Source: Pseudomonas sp. B28(2017) (GTDB taxonomy: Bacteria; Pseudomonadota; Gammaproteobacteria; Pseudomonadales; Pseudomonadaceae). From it: a stretch of DNA of 64,000 nucleotides. Below the pieces are notes generated by a model that was given only the letters and a program-made list of their open reading frames with translations, made no database searches and had not been told where the DNA came from. Position numbers and translations under genes: made by a program. Positions 51,535-60,028 of the stretch are shown one piece after another (position 1 is the first letter of the stretch; each line of letters opens with the position of its first letter). The DNA is taken from contig NZ_NEJH01000001.1 in NCBI RefSeq assembly GCF_002113025.1, forward strand, positions 372,001-436,000. Direction: 5' to 3'.

Positions 51535-52113
51535 ATGAAACGCCACGCACTGACCAAAGCCATCACCTTCGCTACTTTGCTGTCTGCCGCCAGTTTTGGC
51601 GCGGTTGCCGCCGATATCCCGTTGTCCGAAGTCGTGGTGGCTGATCAGGTCTCCACCCAAGTCGTTTCGGTAGATACCGCGAACCGATCCGTGGTCCTTA
51701 AGGGCCCGCAGGGTAATGAGTTCCCGGTGCAATTGACCGACAAGGCGAAAAACCTCGACAACCTCAAGGCCGGCGATACCGTCGATATCAGGATCACCAG
51801 CGCTGTTGCAGCCTACCTCGACACCGATGTCGACAAAGGCCTGCCAGGCACCGCCGAAGCCAGTGGCGAAGTGCGTGCGGCACCCGGTAGCGCCAACCCC
51901 GGCGGTGAGGCTTACCGTCAGGTGAAGGTGCAGCTGAAAATCACCCATATTGACCTGAAGAAAAACCAGGTGACCTTTGAAAACCCGCAAGGCAAGTCCA
52001 AGACGGTTGACGTCAAGCGACCTGAAGTCCAGGCCAAACTCAAGGAGTTGAAAGTCGGGCAAAGTGTGAATGTGGTTTACACCGATATATTGACGGTGAC
52101 CAGTAAGCACTGA
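51535..52113 (+). CDS. Periplasmic protein of unknown function with two similar halves
   Basis: A 192-residue exported protein (signal peptide 1-26, cleaved after AVAA). The mature protein has two similar beta-rich segments: NRSVVLKGPQGNEFPVQL...LKAGDTVDIRIT and KNQVTFENPQGKSKTVDV...LKVGQSVNVVYT, which suggests an internal duplication, perhaps OB-like. AGGGAAAG precedes ATG 51535. It stands alone before a gap holding a likely sRNA gene. Confidence 0.7.
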   Translation: MKRHALTKAITFATLLSAASFGAVAADIPLSEVVVADQVSTQVVSVDTANRSVVLKGPQGNEFPVQLTDKAKNLDNLKAGDTVDIRITSAVAAYLDTDVDKGLPGTAEASGEVRAAPGSANPGGEAYRQVKVQLKITHIDLKKNQVTFENPQGKSKTVDVKRPEVQAKLKELKVGQSVNVVYTDILTVTSKH

Positions 52114-52275
52114 TATTGGTTTTTGGCTTTATACAGGTTGATTGTTTCTGTGCAGTTTTTGTATAGGAATAATCAACCTTACTGGTCGAACTGGTGAGTT
52201 CGTTGCTCGGTGCTGGATTGGATTTAAGTAGACATCTGATTAAATATGGTGTCGATAAATTTCATGTTCAACACA

Positions 52276-52304
52276 CGGACATATTAAGCTACTTCTACTA
52301 AAAT
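52276..52304 (+). promoter_or_regulatory. Sigma-70 promoter candidate of the putative sRNA
   Basis: CGGACA (52276-52281) and TAAAAT (52299-52304) are separated by 17 bp and match the consensus at 4/6 and 5/6 positions. Predicted transcription start is about 52311, exactly where the first RNA stem begins. Confidence 0.5.
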
Positions 52305-52310
52305 GCTTTC

Positions 52311-52443
52311 CGTTCGCCCAGTGCAGGGCTCTTTACCAGTGCATGGATTGCCGAGGCCAGTGCACTGGGCGAACCCTTTGCATGCTGTATTGAAAGTTTC
52401 AGATATAAAAGACGGGCGACCTGCGGGTCGCCCGTTTTTTTTT
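52311..52443 (+). ncRNA. Putative small RNA (about 130 nt)
   Basis: In the 366-bp gap between convergent genes, a stem-loop with perfect 14-bp arms (52312-52325 GTTCGCCCAGTGCA; 52361-52374 its complement) and a 35-nt loop is followed by an unpaired AU-rich linker and a Rho-independent terminator (52412-52443). A fitting promoter ends 7 nt before the first stem. There is no open frame with an RBS. The layout is that of a stand-alone trans-acting sRNA. I do not recognise it as a named Pseudomonas sRNA. Confidence 0.5.
52412..52443 (+). terminator. Rho-independent terminator
   Basis: ACGGGCGACC (52412-52421) and GGTCGCCCGT (52426-52435) form a 10-bp stem with a 4-nt loop, followed by at least eight T. 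On the other strand the stem is followed by TTTTATAT, so it may also serve the convergent hglS gene. Confidence 0.9.
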
Positions 52444-52479
52444 GCCGAGTCCTGTTTTTATGCAGTTGTGAAAAGTCGT

Positions 52480-53886
52480 TCAGTCAGACTTTTTATTGAT
52501 TTGGACAACATCGGCCAACGCGGCGAAACACTGTTCGATCGAGCGCTGCTGGCTCTGGGCATACAGCCCCAGTTCATCGATCGTCGGCCGCCCCAGGGCT
52601 TTTTCGAACGCTTGCTGATTGGAGTGCACACCGTAACGGGTCTGCGCCGCGTCCCCCAGGTTCGACTGGAAAATTCCCGCCGCGCTGACTGGCAGGAAGT
52701 CTTCGTACACCAGCGGCTCAACCCGCAGGTAACCGCTACCGAGCAGGTCTTCGAGGGCGGCGTTTTTCAGGTCGCCTGCCGCCAGGCCTTTTTCCGTCAC
52801 GAAGTAGCGGAAGTAAGCCAGGCCCTGTTGGCGCATGCCTTCCCAGGTGTCGGGGAACTCGTTGAAATGCTGCGCCATCAGGGCGTTGTAGCGCGCGGCG
52901 TTGGCTTCGTTGGGGAAGTCCTTGAGTTCGTCCCGTGCGGCATTGAGCAAGCGGTCGTACAGTGCGCGGCCCTTGGGCGTGAGGGCGGCACCGCGCTGTT
53001 CGATCTCGCCGAAGCGGGCGCTGTGGCTGCCGTGAGCCTCGTTTTGATCGGTGAAGGCAATCGGTTCGTCGAGGGCCTTGAAACTGGTCTGGCGCAGCAG
53101 GATCGGGCACTGGCGGCGGGGCGGGCCTTCGATCACTGCTTTGGGGGTGATGCCATGGGCCGGCATTTGCGCCTGGACGATGTCGATGTCCAGGGTCCGT
53201 GGAGTCAGGTGGTTGATGTGCGGCCCCTTGAACGCCACCACGTCGGCGATCAGCCGATGCTGGGCGCTGAGCTTTTGATACTGCTCGGCAGTGACGGTGG
53301 CGCTGTGGTGCCAGCGAAAGGTTTCCAGGGCCTGTTCGACGAACTCCAGGGCTTCCGGCTCGGTCAGGCCACCTCGGGATTCGGCACGCTCGATGAGCGT
53401 GAGGGCCGTGGGGGTGAAGATCGAGCGCTGGTCGAGCATCGACTGGGCAAATGTTCGCAGCTCCAGGTCTTCGATCAATTCCAGGCGCAACAGCGAGGTG
53501 AACACCCGGAACGGGCTGACCTGCAACGACGCTTCGTGCACCGCGCGAAATGCCGTGGAATGCACCGGCACGCCGGCCGGCGTCAGGTCGTAGTAACCCA
53601 CCGGTTGCATGCCCATCACCGCGAACAGGCGGGCGAGGGTCGCCAGTTCATCGGCTGTACCGACACGGATAGCCCCATGTCGCTCCAGGTCCAGACGCTC
53701 GATTTCGCCGGTGCTCGTGAGCTGCTGCAGGAGTTGCTGATCGCTTTCCAGCACGTGACGGTTGGTCTGTTCCACCAGTTCCATCAGCGCGCCGTACAAC
53801 GGCACCTCCTCGCGGTACATGTCAGACATCGCTTTGGAGAAGCGTTGGCGGATCAGGTCAGGGCTGACGAAGTTCGGGTGATTCAT
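52480..53886 (-). CDS. hglS: 2-oxoadipate dioxygenase/decarboxylase (HglS)
   Basis: A 468-residue YdcJ/DUF1338-family VOC-fold Fe(II) enzyme. The residues known as metal ligands in P. putida HglS fall at the same positions here: His70 (LERHGAIR), His226 (GPHINHLTPR) and Glu294 (ARFGEIEQ), with substrate-binding Arg74. The enzyme converts 2-oxoadipate to D-2-hydroxyglutarate in D-lysine catabolism. It stands alone, so the partner dehydrogenases and the lysine racemase/deaminase genes are elsewhere. Confidence 0.92.
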   Translation of the reverse strand: MNHPNFVSPDLIRQRFSKAMSDMYREEVPLYGALMELVEQTNRHVLESDQQLLQQLTSTGEIERLDLERHGAIRVGTADELATLARLFAVMGMQPVGYYDLTPAGVPVHSTAFRAVHEASLQVSPFRVFTSLLRLELIEDLELRTFAQSMLDQRSIFTPTALTLIERAESRGGLTEPEALEFVEQALETFRWHHSATVTAEQYQKLSAQHRLIADVVAFKGPHINHLTPRTLDIDIVQAQMPAHGITPKAVIEGPPRRQCPILLRQTSFKALDEPIAFTDQNEAHGSHSARFGEIEQRGAALTPKGRALYDRLLNAARDELKDFPNEANAARYNALMAQHFNEFPDTWEGMRQQGLAYFRYFVTEKGLAAGDLKNAALEDLLGSGYLRVEPLVYEDFLPVSAAGIFQSNLGDAAQTRYGVHSNQQAFEKALGRPTIDELGLYAQSQQRSIEQCFAALADVVQINKKSD

Positions 53887-53993
53887 GAACAGGATTCCTG
53901 GCGCGGTGACGTAAAGGATGGACGAAAGATCGCAGCCTTCAGCGACGCCGACAAACGAAGTTTCTGACGAACTTCATTCTGCAAAGGACTGCA

Positions 53994-54160
53994 AGGGGGC
54001 GTTCTCGATTAGTTTCCTCACCGCGTTGTGCCTTAAAGCTGGCCAGGCAAGGCGTAGGCCGCTGGGAATGGTTGTTCCCTTACCAAGGCTTGCAACGCAG
54101 CATGGCCAGCTTTAAGGCACAACCCGGTGCGGTAGGGAAACTATTTGAGAACGCCCCCTA
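53994..54160. repeat. About 167-bp long-hairpin (MITE-like) element
   Basis: Left arm about 53995-54046 (GGGGGCGTTCTCGATTAGTT...AAAGCTGGCCA) and right arm about 54104-54159 are nearly complementary. The interior 54047-54103 also pairs in part (GGCAAGGCGTAGGCC against AAGGCTTGCAACGC). The RNA would form one very long hairpin. The right end provides the stop codon (54158-54160) of the alpha/beta hydrolase. Could be a MITE or a processing/terminating hairpin; no target duplication seen. Confidence 0.65.
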
Positions 54161-55117
54161 GTGCTGTCGTTGATCCTGCGGGCTCTCCGAGCGCAGCGAT
54201 GCCAAAAACTCGCGATACAGGCGCGCCGAACCGGTGGGGGCTTCCACCATGGGCATGTGCCCGATGGCGTCCCAGATATGCACGCGCAAGTCGACGATGC
54301 CCTTGCTCCAGACCGCTACGCTGCTGACATCGATCAGCCGGTCCTTGCGCCCCCATAGCAACAGTGCCGGGGCGCTGATGTTGGGCAGGTGCGGCTCCAT
54401 TGGCGGGCTGGCGCGGAACTCCCGGAAGATTTCTTCCAGCTCCTCGCGGGATTGTTCATAGCGCTGGGCGACGGCATCGAGCACGAGTTTGGGTACCCAG
54501 GGTGGCGAAGCCATGGTCATGGCGTAGAAACGCCGGAATTCCTCCCGCGAATGAATCAGAAACGGGTTGTGGCCCTTGGCCAAATGCCGCTCAAGGTCGC
54601 TGGGCTCGGGCGAGGTGACGCCGGCCGGGTCGATCAGGGCCAAGGACACAATGCGCTCCGGGTAGTTTGCCGCGAGCCACGCGGCCATGTAGCCACCCAT
54701 GGAGTTGCCGATGACATGCACTTTCTCGACCCCGCACACGTCCAGCAGCTGGATCATGCGCTTGGCCTGCAGCGGGATGTCGTAGCCGCCGCCAGCCTTG
54801 AAGCCGGTTTCGCCATGGCCGGCGATGTCCGGGATGATCACCCTATGGCTGCCGACAAAGTGCCGGGCGAAACGCAGCCAGAGGTTCTTGTCGGCGCTGA
54901 AGCCATGGAGCATCAGCACATTGCTGGTGGCTTCGTACGGCCCGCCTTGCCAGGTCGAGACGGTCATCTCGGGGATGGGCACGACGATTTTGTGCAGCCG
55001 GTACAGCTTGGCCTCGGTCGCCATGTTCAAGTCATAGAGCCAGTAGCCAATGGCCGGGTAGGTCAACCAGCTCCAGGCGACGAAAACTGCGAGAACGACG
55101 AATAACAAAAGCATCAT
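54158..55117 (-). CDS. Membrane-anchored alpha/beta hydrolase
   Basis: A 319-residue protein. Residues 1-25 form an N-terminal anchor (LLLFVVLAVFVAWSWLTYPAIG). The alpha/beta fold has oxyanion LHGFSADKNLW (about 70-80), nucleophile elbow Ser in GNSMGG (about 137-142), and the acid/His pair in RKDRLID and AIGHMPMVEAP. It starts 19 bp after the stop of the Baeyer-Villiger-type monooxygenase gene and likely hydrolyses the ester or lactone formed by it. Its stop codon lies at the tip of the long hairpin element. Confidence 0.87.
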   Translation of the reverse strand: MMLLLFVVLAVFVAWSWLTYPAIGYWLYDLNMATEAKLYRLHKIVVPIPEMTVSTWQGGPYEATSNVLMLHGFSADKNLWLRFARHFVGSHRVIIPDIAGHGETGFKAGGGYDIPLQAKRMIQLLDVCGVEKVHVIGNSMGGYMAAWLAANYPERIVSLALIDPAGVTSPEPSDLERHLAKGHNPFLIHSREEFRRFYAMTMASPPWVPKLVLDAVAQRYEQSREELEEIFREFRASPPMEPHLPNISAPALLLWGRKDRLIDVSSVAVWSKGIVDLRVHIWDAIGHMPMVEAPTGSARLYREFLASLRSESPQDQRQH

Positions 55118-55136
55118 GCGTCTCCCTTCTATCTGC

Positions 55137-56591
55137 TCAGGACAAAATGTGATCGGCGGGTTTCAGCGCTCGGGTCAAACGATGAAAACTGAAGCTGAAC
55201 CCCGGAAACATGGCAATCACATGACCGCTCTTGCTTTGGTACCAACTGTGGCAACCACCGGACTTCCACACGGTACGTTCCATTTCCCGGTGGATCATTT
55301 CAGTGTAGGTACGTTCCGCCTCATGGCGAACTTCGATGCTGCGTAAACCTTGAGCCCTCAAGGTGCGAATGCAATCGAGGATGTAGTTCATCTGGGATTC
55401 GATGATGAATAGCGCCGAGGTGTGGCCGATGCCGGTGTTCGGCCCGGTGACGATGAACAGGTTGGGGAACTCGGGCAGGGCTGTGCCGAGGTAGGCCCGC
55501 GGGTATTGCGCCCAGACCTCTTTCAGGCGGGTGCCGTTCTTGCCCGTTACCGGGTAGGAAATCACCCCGTCGGTAGCATCGTAGCCGGTGGACCAGACGA
55601 TCAGGTCCAGGTCGATGTGGTGGCCATCGAGGGTAACGATGCCGGTTTCGTCGATGCAAGCGATGCCTTGCTCGCGGCTGTGCAGCGTCACGTTGCGGCG
55701 GGCCAGTGCCGGGTACAGCGTACTGGACAGGATCACCCGTTTGCAGCCGATGGTGTAGTCCGGTGTCAGTTTGCGCCGCAGTTCGGCGTCCGGTACCTGG
55801 CGTTTGAGAAAACCCAGGGCCTGGCGCTGGACCATGTGCACCGCCGGCTTCGAATACTTGAAGGCAATCACCCGGGTTTCGAATTGCCAGTAGATTGCCC
55901 AGCGCAGCAACTTGTAGGCGGGCTTGAGCCCCAACAGCCAGCGCTGCAAGCAGCCGAAGCTGCGGTCAGCCCGGGGCAATACCCAGTGAGGTGTGCGCTG
56001 GAACACATGCAAGTGCCCGACGTCTGGGGCAATCGCCGGAATGACCTGGGCCGCACTGGCGCCGCTGCCGACGATGGCCACGCGTTTTTGCCGGTAGTCG
56101 TAGGTGTGATCCCAGTTGTTGGTGTGGAAAGTCTTGCCCCGAAAGCGTTCCTGTCCGTCGAAGTGCGGTACCACCGGTTGGCTCAGCGGCCCGGTCGCGT
56201 TGATCAGGAACTGCGCGCAAAACGTGCCTTTGCTGGCGGTGAACAGCGTCCAGCGCTTGTTGGCGTCGTCCCATTCGACGCGCTCGACATTGGCGTCCAG
56301 TTCCACCTTGTCCCGCAGTCCGAAGTGTTCCACCACATGGCGGGTGTAGCGGTGCAGTTCGGCCTGTCCGGCGAACATTTGCGTCCAGCGATACGGAGCG
56401 AAAGACAAGGAGTACAGCGGCGAGGGCACGTCGACTGCCGCGCCTGGGTAGGTATTCTGGCACCAGGTACCACCGAAGAAATCCCGTCGTTCCAGCAGGC
56501 GGAAATCGTCGATGCCGGCCTTGAGTAAATTGATTGCGGCACATTGGCCACCAAAACCGCTGCCGATGATCAATACTTGAAAGGTCTGCAT
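55137..56591 (-). CDS. Baeyer-Villiger-type flavin monooxygenase
   Basis: A 484-residue FAD/NADPH enzyme. The FAD motif is GSGFGG (10-15) and the NADP motif GSGASA (175-180). Between them is the type I Baeyer-Villiger fingerprint FxGxxxHxxxWD, read here as FRGKTFHTNNWD (150-161). It inserts oxygen next to a ketone carbonyl to give an ester or lactone. ATG 56591 follows AGAGGAGG; the frame's further extension uses TTG. It is the first gene of a unit with an alpha/beta hydrolase. The ketone substrate is unknown; long-chain or cyclic ketones are usual for the family. Confidence 0.88.
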   Translation of the reverse strand: MQTFQVLIIGSGFGGQCAAINLLKAGIDDFRLLERRDFFGGTWCQNTYPGAAVDVPSPLYSLSFAPYRWTQMFAGQAELHRYTRHVVEHFGLRDKVELDANVERVEWDDANKRWTLFTASKGTFCAQFLINATGPLSQPVVPHFDGQERFRGKTFHTNNWDHTYDYRQKRVAIVGSGASAAQVIPAIAPDVGHLHVFQRTPHWVLPRADRSFGCLQRWLLGLKPAYKLLRWAIYWQFETRVIAFKYSKPAVHMVQRQALGFLKRQVPDAELRRKLTPDYTIGCKRVILSSTLYPALARRNVTLHSREQGIACIDETGIVTLDGHHIDLDLIVWSTGYDATDGVISYPVTGKNGTRLKEVWAQYPRAYLGTALPEFPNLFIVTGPNTGIGHTSALFIIESQMNYILDCIRTLRAQGLRSIEVRHEAERTYTEMIHREMERTVWKSGGCHSWYQSKSGHVIAMFPGFSFSFHRLTRALKPADHILS

Positions 56592-56790
56592 GGGCCTCCT
56601 CTTATGGTCATTGATCAACCCCTTCTTTCATGTATAGCCGTTTCTGGAGACGAGGCTTTTGCTTTTACACGAGCGTGATGTCGCGATATTCAGCCTGCCA
56701 GTCGGTGATGGCTATTTAATCTCGTCCTGATAGACTCCAGCGCAGAGGCACAGGCTGTTATCGCATTCCGTCGAGTGGGACAGAGGCCCT

Positions 56791-57864
56791 ATGGCAAAAA
56801 CGGGAGGAAAGGGATTTTCATTGGCCAGGAGGCTCTATACATCGCGAATCCTGGGGTTGGCCCTGGGATTGGTTTGCGTGAGCGTAGCGATGTATCCACT
56901 CGATCCTGCGCCTTGGGTCTGGGGTTTCATGTGGTTCAATGGCCTGGTCTGGCCGCACCTGGCATACCAATGGACGCGTCGGGCCAGGGCGCCCTATCAT
57001 GTCGAACACCGCAACCTGCTGATCGATGCCTTTCTCGGCGGCTTCTGGATTGCCGCGATGCAATTCAATCCACTGCCCAGCGCGTCCACTATTTCCATGA
57101 TGGCCATGAACAACGTGGCCATCGGCGGCATGCGCTTCCTGCTGGCCGGGACTGCCGCGCAAGTGCTGGGCGTCTGTGTCGGCCTGCAGATTTTCGCCCC
57201 GGCGTTCATTCCTGCCACCAGCCCGGTGCAGCTCTATGCCTGTTTGCCGTTGCTGTGCCTGTATCCGCTGGCGCTGGGCTGGATCTGCTTCCGCCAGGCC
57301 CATACCCTTGGCCGTCAGAAGCGTGAACTGCTGGCACTGAGCCGCACCGACAGCCTGACCGGCCTGCTGAACCATGGCGCCTGGAAGGACCAGCTGGAAG
57401 TCGAGTTCCAGCGCTGCAAACGCCAGCAAAAAGGCGGGGCGATTGCCCTGATCGACATCGACCATTTCAAGACCATCAACGACACCTATGGCCATGTTGC
57501 CGGCGATATCGTCTTGCGCAAGTTGAGCAAAATGCTCAGGCAGAACCTGCGGGCGACCGATGTGGCGGGGCGCTACGGCGGTGACGAATTCTGTGTGATC
57601 CTTCCGGACCTGCCCCTGAACCGCGCCGCCGCCATCATGGATACCCTGCGTGATCGCTTCGCCATCCTGGGGTACGAGCAGAGCCCGGCGCTGAAAGTCA
57701 GCCTGAGCATTGGCCTGGCATCATTCAACCCGGCCCATTCCGACGCGACGCTTTGGCTCAACGAGGCCGATCATGCGTTATACGAAGCCAAGACCACCGG
57801 GCGTAACCGAGTGATCTGTTGCAGTGACGGAAAACCCTATCGCGAACTGCTCGACTCGGCGTGA
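56791..57864 (+). CDS. MASE2-GGDEF diguanylate cyclase
   Basis: A 357-residue c-di-GMP synthase. The N-terminal MASE2 domain has about five helices (to about 165), as in AdrA/DgcC. The catalytic domain has the intact GGDEF in RYGGDEFCVI (about 264-273) and an allosteric I-site RATD (RxxD) five residues upstream. The linker is short. AGAGG precedes the ATG. It stands alone, so the target process (often cellulose or biofilm) cannot be read here. Confidence 0.92.
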   Translation: MAKTGGKGFSLARRLYTSRILGLALGLVCVSVAMYPLDPAPWVWGFMWFNGLVWPHLAYQWTRRARAPYHVEHRNLLIDAFLGGFWIAAMQFNPLPSASTISMMAMNNVAIGGMRFLLAGTAAQVLGVCVGLQIFAPAFIPATSPVQLYACLPLLCLYPLALGWICFRQAHTLGRQKRELLALSRTDSLTGLLNHGAWKDQLEVEFQRCKRQQKGGAIALIDIDHFKTINDTYGHVAGDIVLRKLSKMLRQNLRATDVAGRYGGDEFCVILPDLPLNRAAAIMDTLRDRFAILGYEQSPALKVSLSIGLASFNPAHSDATLWLNEADHALYEAKTTGRNRVICCSDGKPYRELLDSA

Positions 57865-57865
57865 C

Positions 57866-57912
57866 CTGTGGGAGCGAGTCTGCTCCGGGCGGCGATCCGA
57901 CGATGGCGGCGT
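57866..57912. repeat. REP behind the diguanylate cyclase gene
   Basis: CTGTGGGAGCGAGTCTGCTC followed by the CGGGCGGCGATCCGACGAT tail, one arm of a BIME, between two convergent genes. Confidence 0.75.
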
Positions 57913-57926
57913 ATCGGTTTAAAGCG

Positions 57927-58796
57927 TCACTCCTTCACGCTCATGAACTCCTCCGCGTAGCGGATGTATTCCTCCGGTTGCGTGTAGGTGTGCGTCAGCT
58001 CGGTCGCGCTCAGGTCCGATGTCTGGGTGAGGATCTGGCGTTGCTCGCGCAGGCTGTCGTAGGTCGCCTTGATCGCAGCGAAGTACGCACCATGGCCGTC
58101 GATGGTCACGCGGACACCCAGTTCGGCCAGGCGCTTGTCATCGCGTAGCAGCGGGTTGCCGTAGGTCACCAGCATCAGCGGCACGCTCAGGTGCTCGGCG
58201 ATCTGCTCCAGATGGTCAAAGTCCTTTACGCCCACCATGCAGATGCCATCGGCCCCGGCGCGCTGGTATTGCCGGGTGCGGCTGATGATTTCCTGAACCG
58301 GCAGAATCCCTGCATGGGTGCGGGCGATGATCGCCATTTCCGAATCGCAGCGGGCTTCCAGTGCCGCACGGATCTTGCCGACGCCTTCGGCGACCGTGAT
58401 CAGGTCGGTGGATTTGCGGCCGAACTGCGCGGGCAGCAGGGTATCTTCGATGGTCAGCGCGGCGACGCCGGCACGCTCGAGTTCGACGATGGTGCGCATG
58501 ACGTTGAGCGCGTTGCCGTAGCCATGGTCGGCGTCGGCAATCACCGGCAACTGGGCGACACGGCCGATACGGGTGGCCTGTTCTGCGAACTCGCTGAGGG
58601 TGATCAGGGCAAAGTCAGGGGCGCCCAGCACTTGCAACGAGGCGACCGAACCACCGAGGATCCCGACCTCGAAGCCCAGGTCGGCGGCAATACGGGCCGA
58701 CATCGGGTCGAAAACCGAGGCTGTGTGGTAGCAGGTGTCGGAGGCGAACAGTTGGCGAAAGTTGCGGCGCAAATCTTGATGGGAAAGCCTGGACAT
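57927..58796 (-). CDS. Oxaloacetate decarboxylase, PEP mutase/isocitrate lyase superfamily (PA4872-like)
   Basis: A 289-residue (beta/alpha)8 enzyme. The metal/substrate sites are seen as [26 protein letters not shown] (about 28-53), [13 protein letters not shown] (about 84-96, acidic metal loop), and [13 protein letters not shown]. The length and motifs match P. aeruginosa PA4872, which decarboxylates oxaloacetate to pyruvate. The Cys of the isocitrate lyase KKCGH gate is absent, as expected. ATG 58796 chosen from family start. Confidence 0.88.
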   Translation of the reverse strand: MSRLSHQDLRRNFRQLFASDTCYHTASVFDPMSARIAADLGFEVGILGGSVASLQVLGAPDFALITLSEFAEQATRIGRVAQLPVIADADHGYGNALNVMRTIVELERAGVAALTIEDTLLPAQFGRKSTDLITVAEGVGKIRAALEARCDSEMAIIARTHAGILPVQEIISRTRQYQRAGADGICMVGVKDFDHLEQIAEHLSVPLMLVTYGNPLLRDDKRLAELGVRVTIDGHGAYFAAIKATYDSLREQRQILTQTSDLSATELTHTYTQPEEYIRYAEEFMSVKE

Positions 58797-58938
58797 ATGA
58801 GTTCCACCAATGGAATGGAAGGGCTTGAGCAAAAGTGTCAACGCCGAAGAAATAAAAGGCTATCACGCGCGCAGGGGGAGAATGATGACGAATTTGCTGG
58901 GTTCGGCAGATTGACGTTGCAACGATGAACCTGATAGG

Positions 58939-59973
58939 TCACGCAGCCACTGTCTGTTGCCATTGGTCAAGCAACGGCACGGCGCGCACCAAGTCACCGG
59001 GTTGTAGCTGCAAGCGCTTGGCGGTCAGGCGATCGACCACCAGGCTGCTACCCGACAGCCAGGCCGGGGCGCAGGTAATGCGACAGTTTTCCAGGCGGCG
59101 ATTGTGGATCAGCCAGATCGGCGCTTTATCGTCCGGCGAGCCGATGACCAGTGACAGCGGTTGGCTGTCGCGCACGGTGCGGATCCCGGAAACCGGGGCT
59201 TCAATGACCGGTCCGCCGTCGAAGATATCGATGTAGCCCTTGTGGGCGAATCCTTCGGCGCTGAGGATTTTCAGGGCCGGCCCGGTATTCGGGTGGGCCT
59301 TGCCGATCACCGCCTGGGCCTGTTCGGTGAGCAGGCAGGTGTACAGCGGCTGGCGCGGCATCAGTTCGGCGATGAACGATCTGTTGCCCAGCCCGGACAA
59401 GTAATCGGCATGGCTGAAATCCATCTTGAAGAAGTGTCGGCCGAGGCTGTCCCAGAACGGTGAACCACCTCGTTCGTCGGCACTGCCACGTAATTCGGCG
59501 ATGAGCCGGTCACCAAACAGCTGCGTAAATTCGGCCACAAACAACAAACGCCCGAGCGACAGCAAACGACCGTTGCTTCCCTGGCGCTGATCGGGGCGCA
59601 GGTACAACGAGCAGACTTCCGATTGTCCGGTCAGTTCATTGCTCAGGAACAGGGTCTGGATCTGGCGCTGGATGCCCAGGTCCGGTGAAGCACTGACCGT
59701 CATTCCGACCCGGTAGTTGTACCAGGGCTCGCGCAGGCCGACCCCACCCTTCAGGGCGCTGACACCTACCACTTGCTGCTCGTCGTCCTCGAGTACGAAC
59801 AGATAATCGGCATCGGCCCGATCGACCTGCCTGGCGAAGGTGCGTTGAGCCCAGCGGATCCGATAGGCCAGTCGTTCTTCGTTGGCCGGCAGGCTGGTAA
59901 GCCCCGGAGCCGCTTGACGGACCAGTGTGAGCATGGCGGGCAGGTCGGTGATCTGGACCGGACGGACAATCAT
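58939..59973 (-). CDS. aruG: Arginine N-succinyltransferase, beta subunit (AruG/AstA)
   Basis: A 344-residue protein very like AruG: start MIVRPVQITDLPAMLTLVRQ, VGLREPWYNYRVG, GSPFWDSLGRHFFKM, GYIDIFDGGP, and TCAPAWLSGSSLVVDRLTAKRL. With AruF it forms the first enzyme of the AST pathway, making N2-succinylarginine from arginine (and succinylornithine) and succinyl-CoA. AAGGAAC precedes the ATG. It lies 55 bp behind aruF. No aruC, aruD, aruB or aruE flanks the pair. Confidence 0.88.
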   Translation of the reverse strand: MIVRPVQITDLPAMLTLVRQAAPGLTSLPANEERLAYRIRWAQRTFARQVDRADADYLFVLEDDEQQVVGVSALKGGVGLREPWYNYRVGMTVSASPDLGIQRQIQTLFLSNELTGQSEVCSLYLRPDQRQGSNGRLLSLGRLLFVAEFTQLFGDRLIAELRGSADERGGSPFWDSLGRHFFKMDFSHADYLSGLGNRSFIAELMPRQPLYTCLLTEQAQAVIGKAHPNTGPALKILSAEGFAHKGYIDIFDGGPVIEAPVSGIRTVRDSQPLSLVIGSPDDKAPIWLIHNRRLENCRITCAPAWLSGSSLVVDRLTAKRLQLQPGDLVRAVPLLDQWQQTVAA

Positions 59974-60028
59974 GTGGCTGTTCCTTGTTCGCGCGTGCTC
60001 GGGCGTTGGCGTCGACCCTGGCGGGTGT

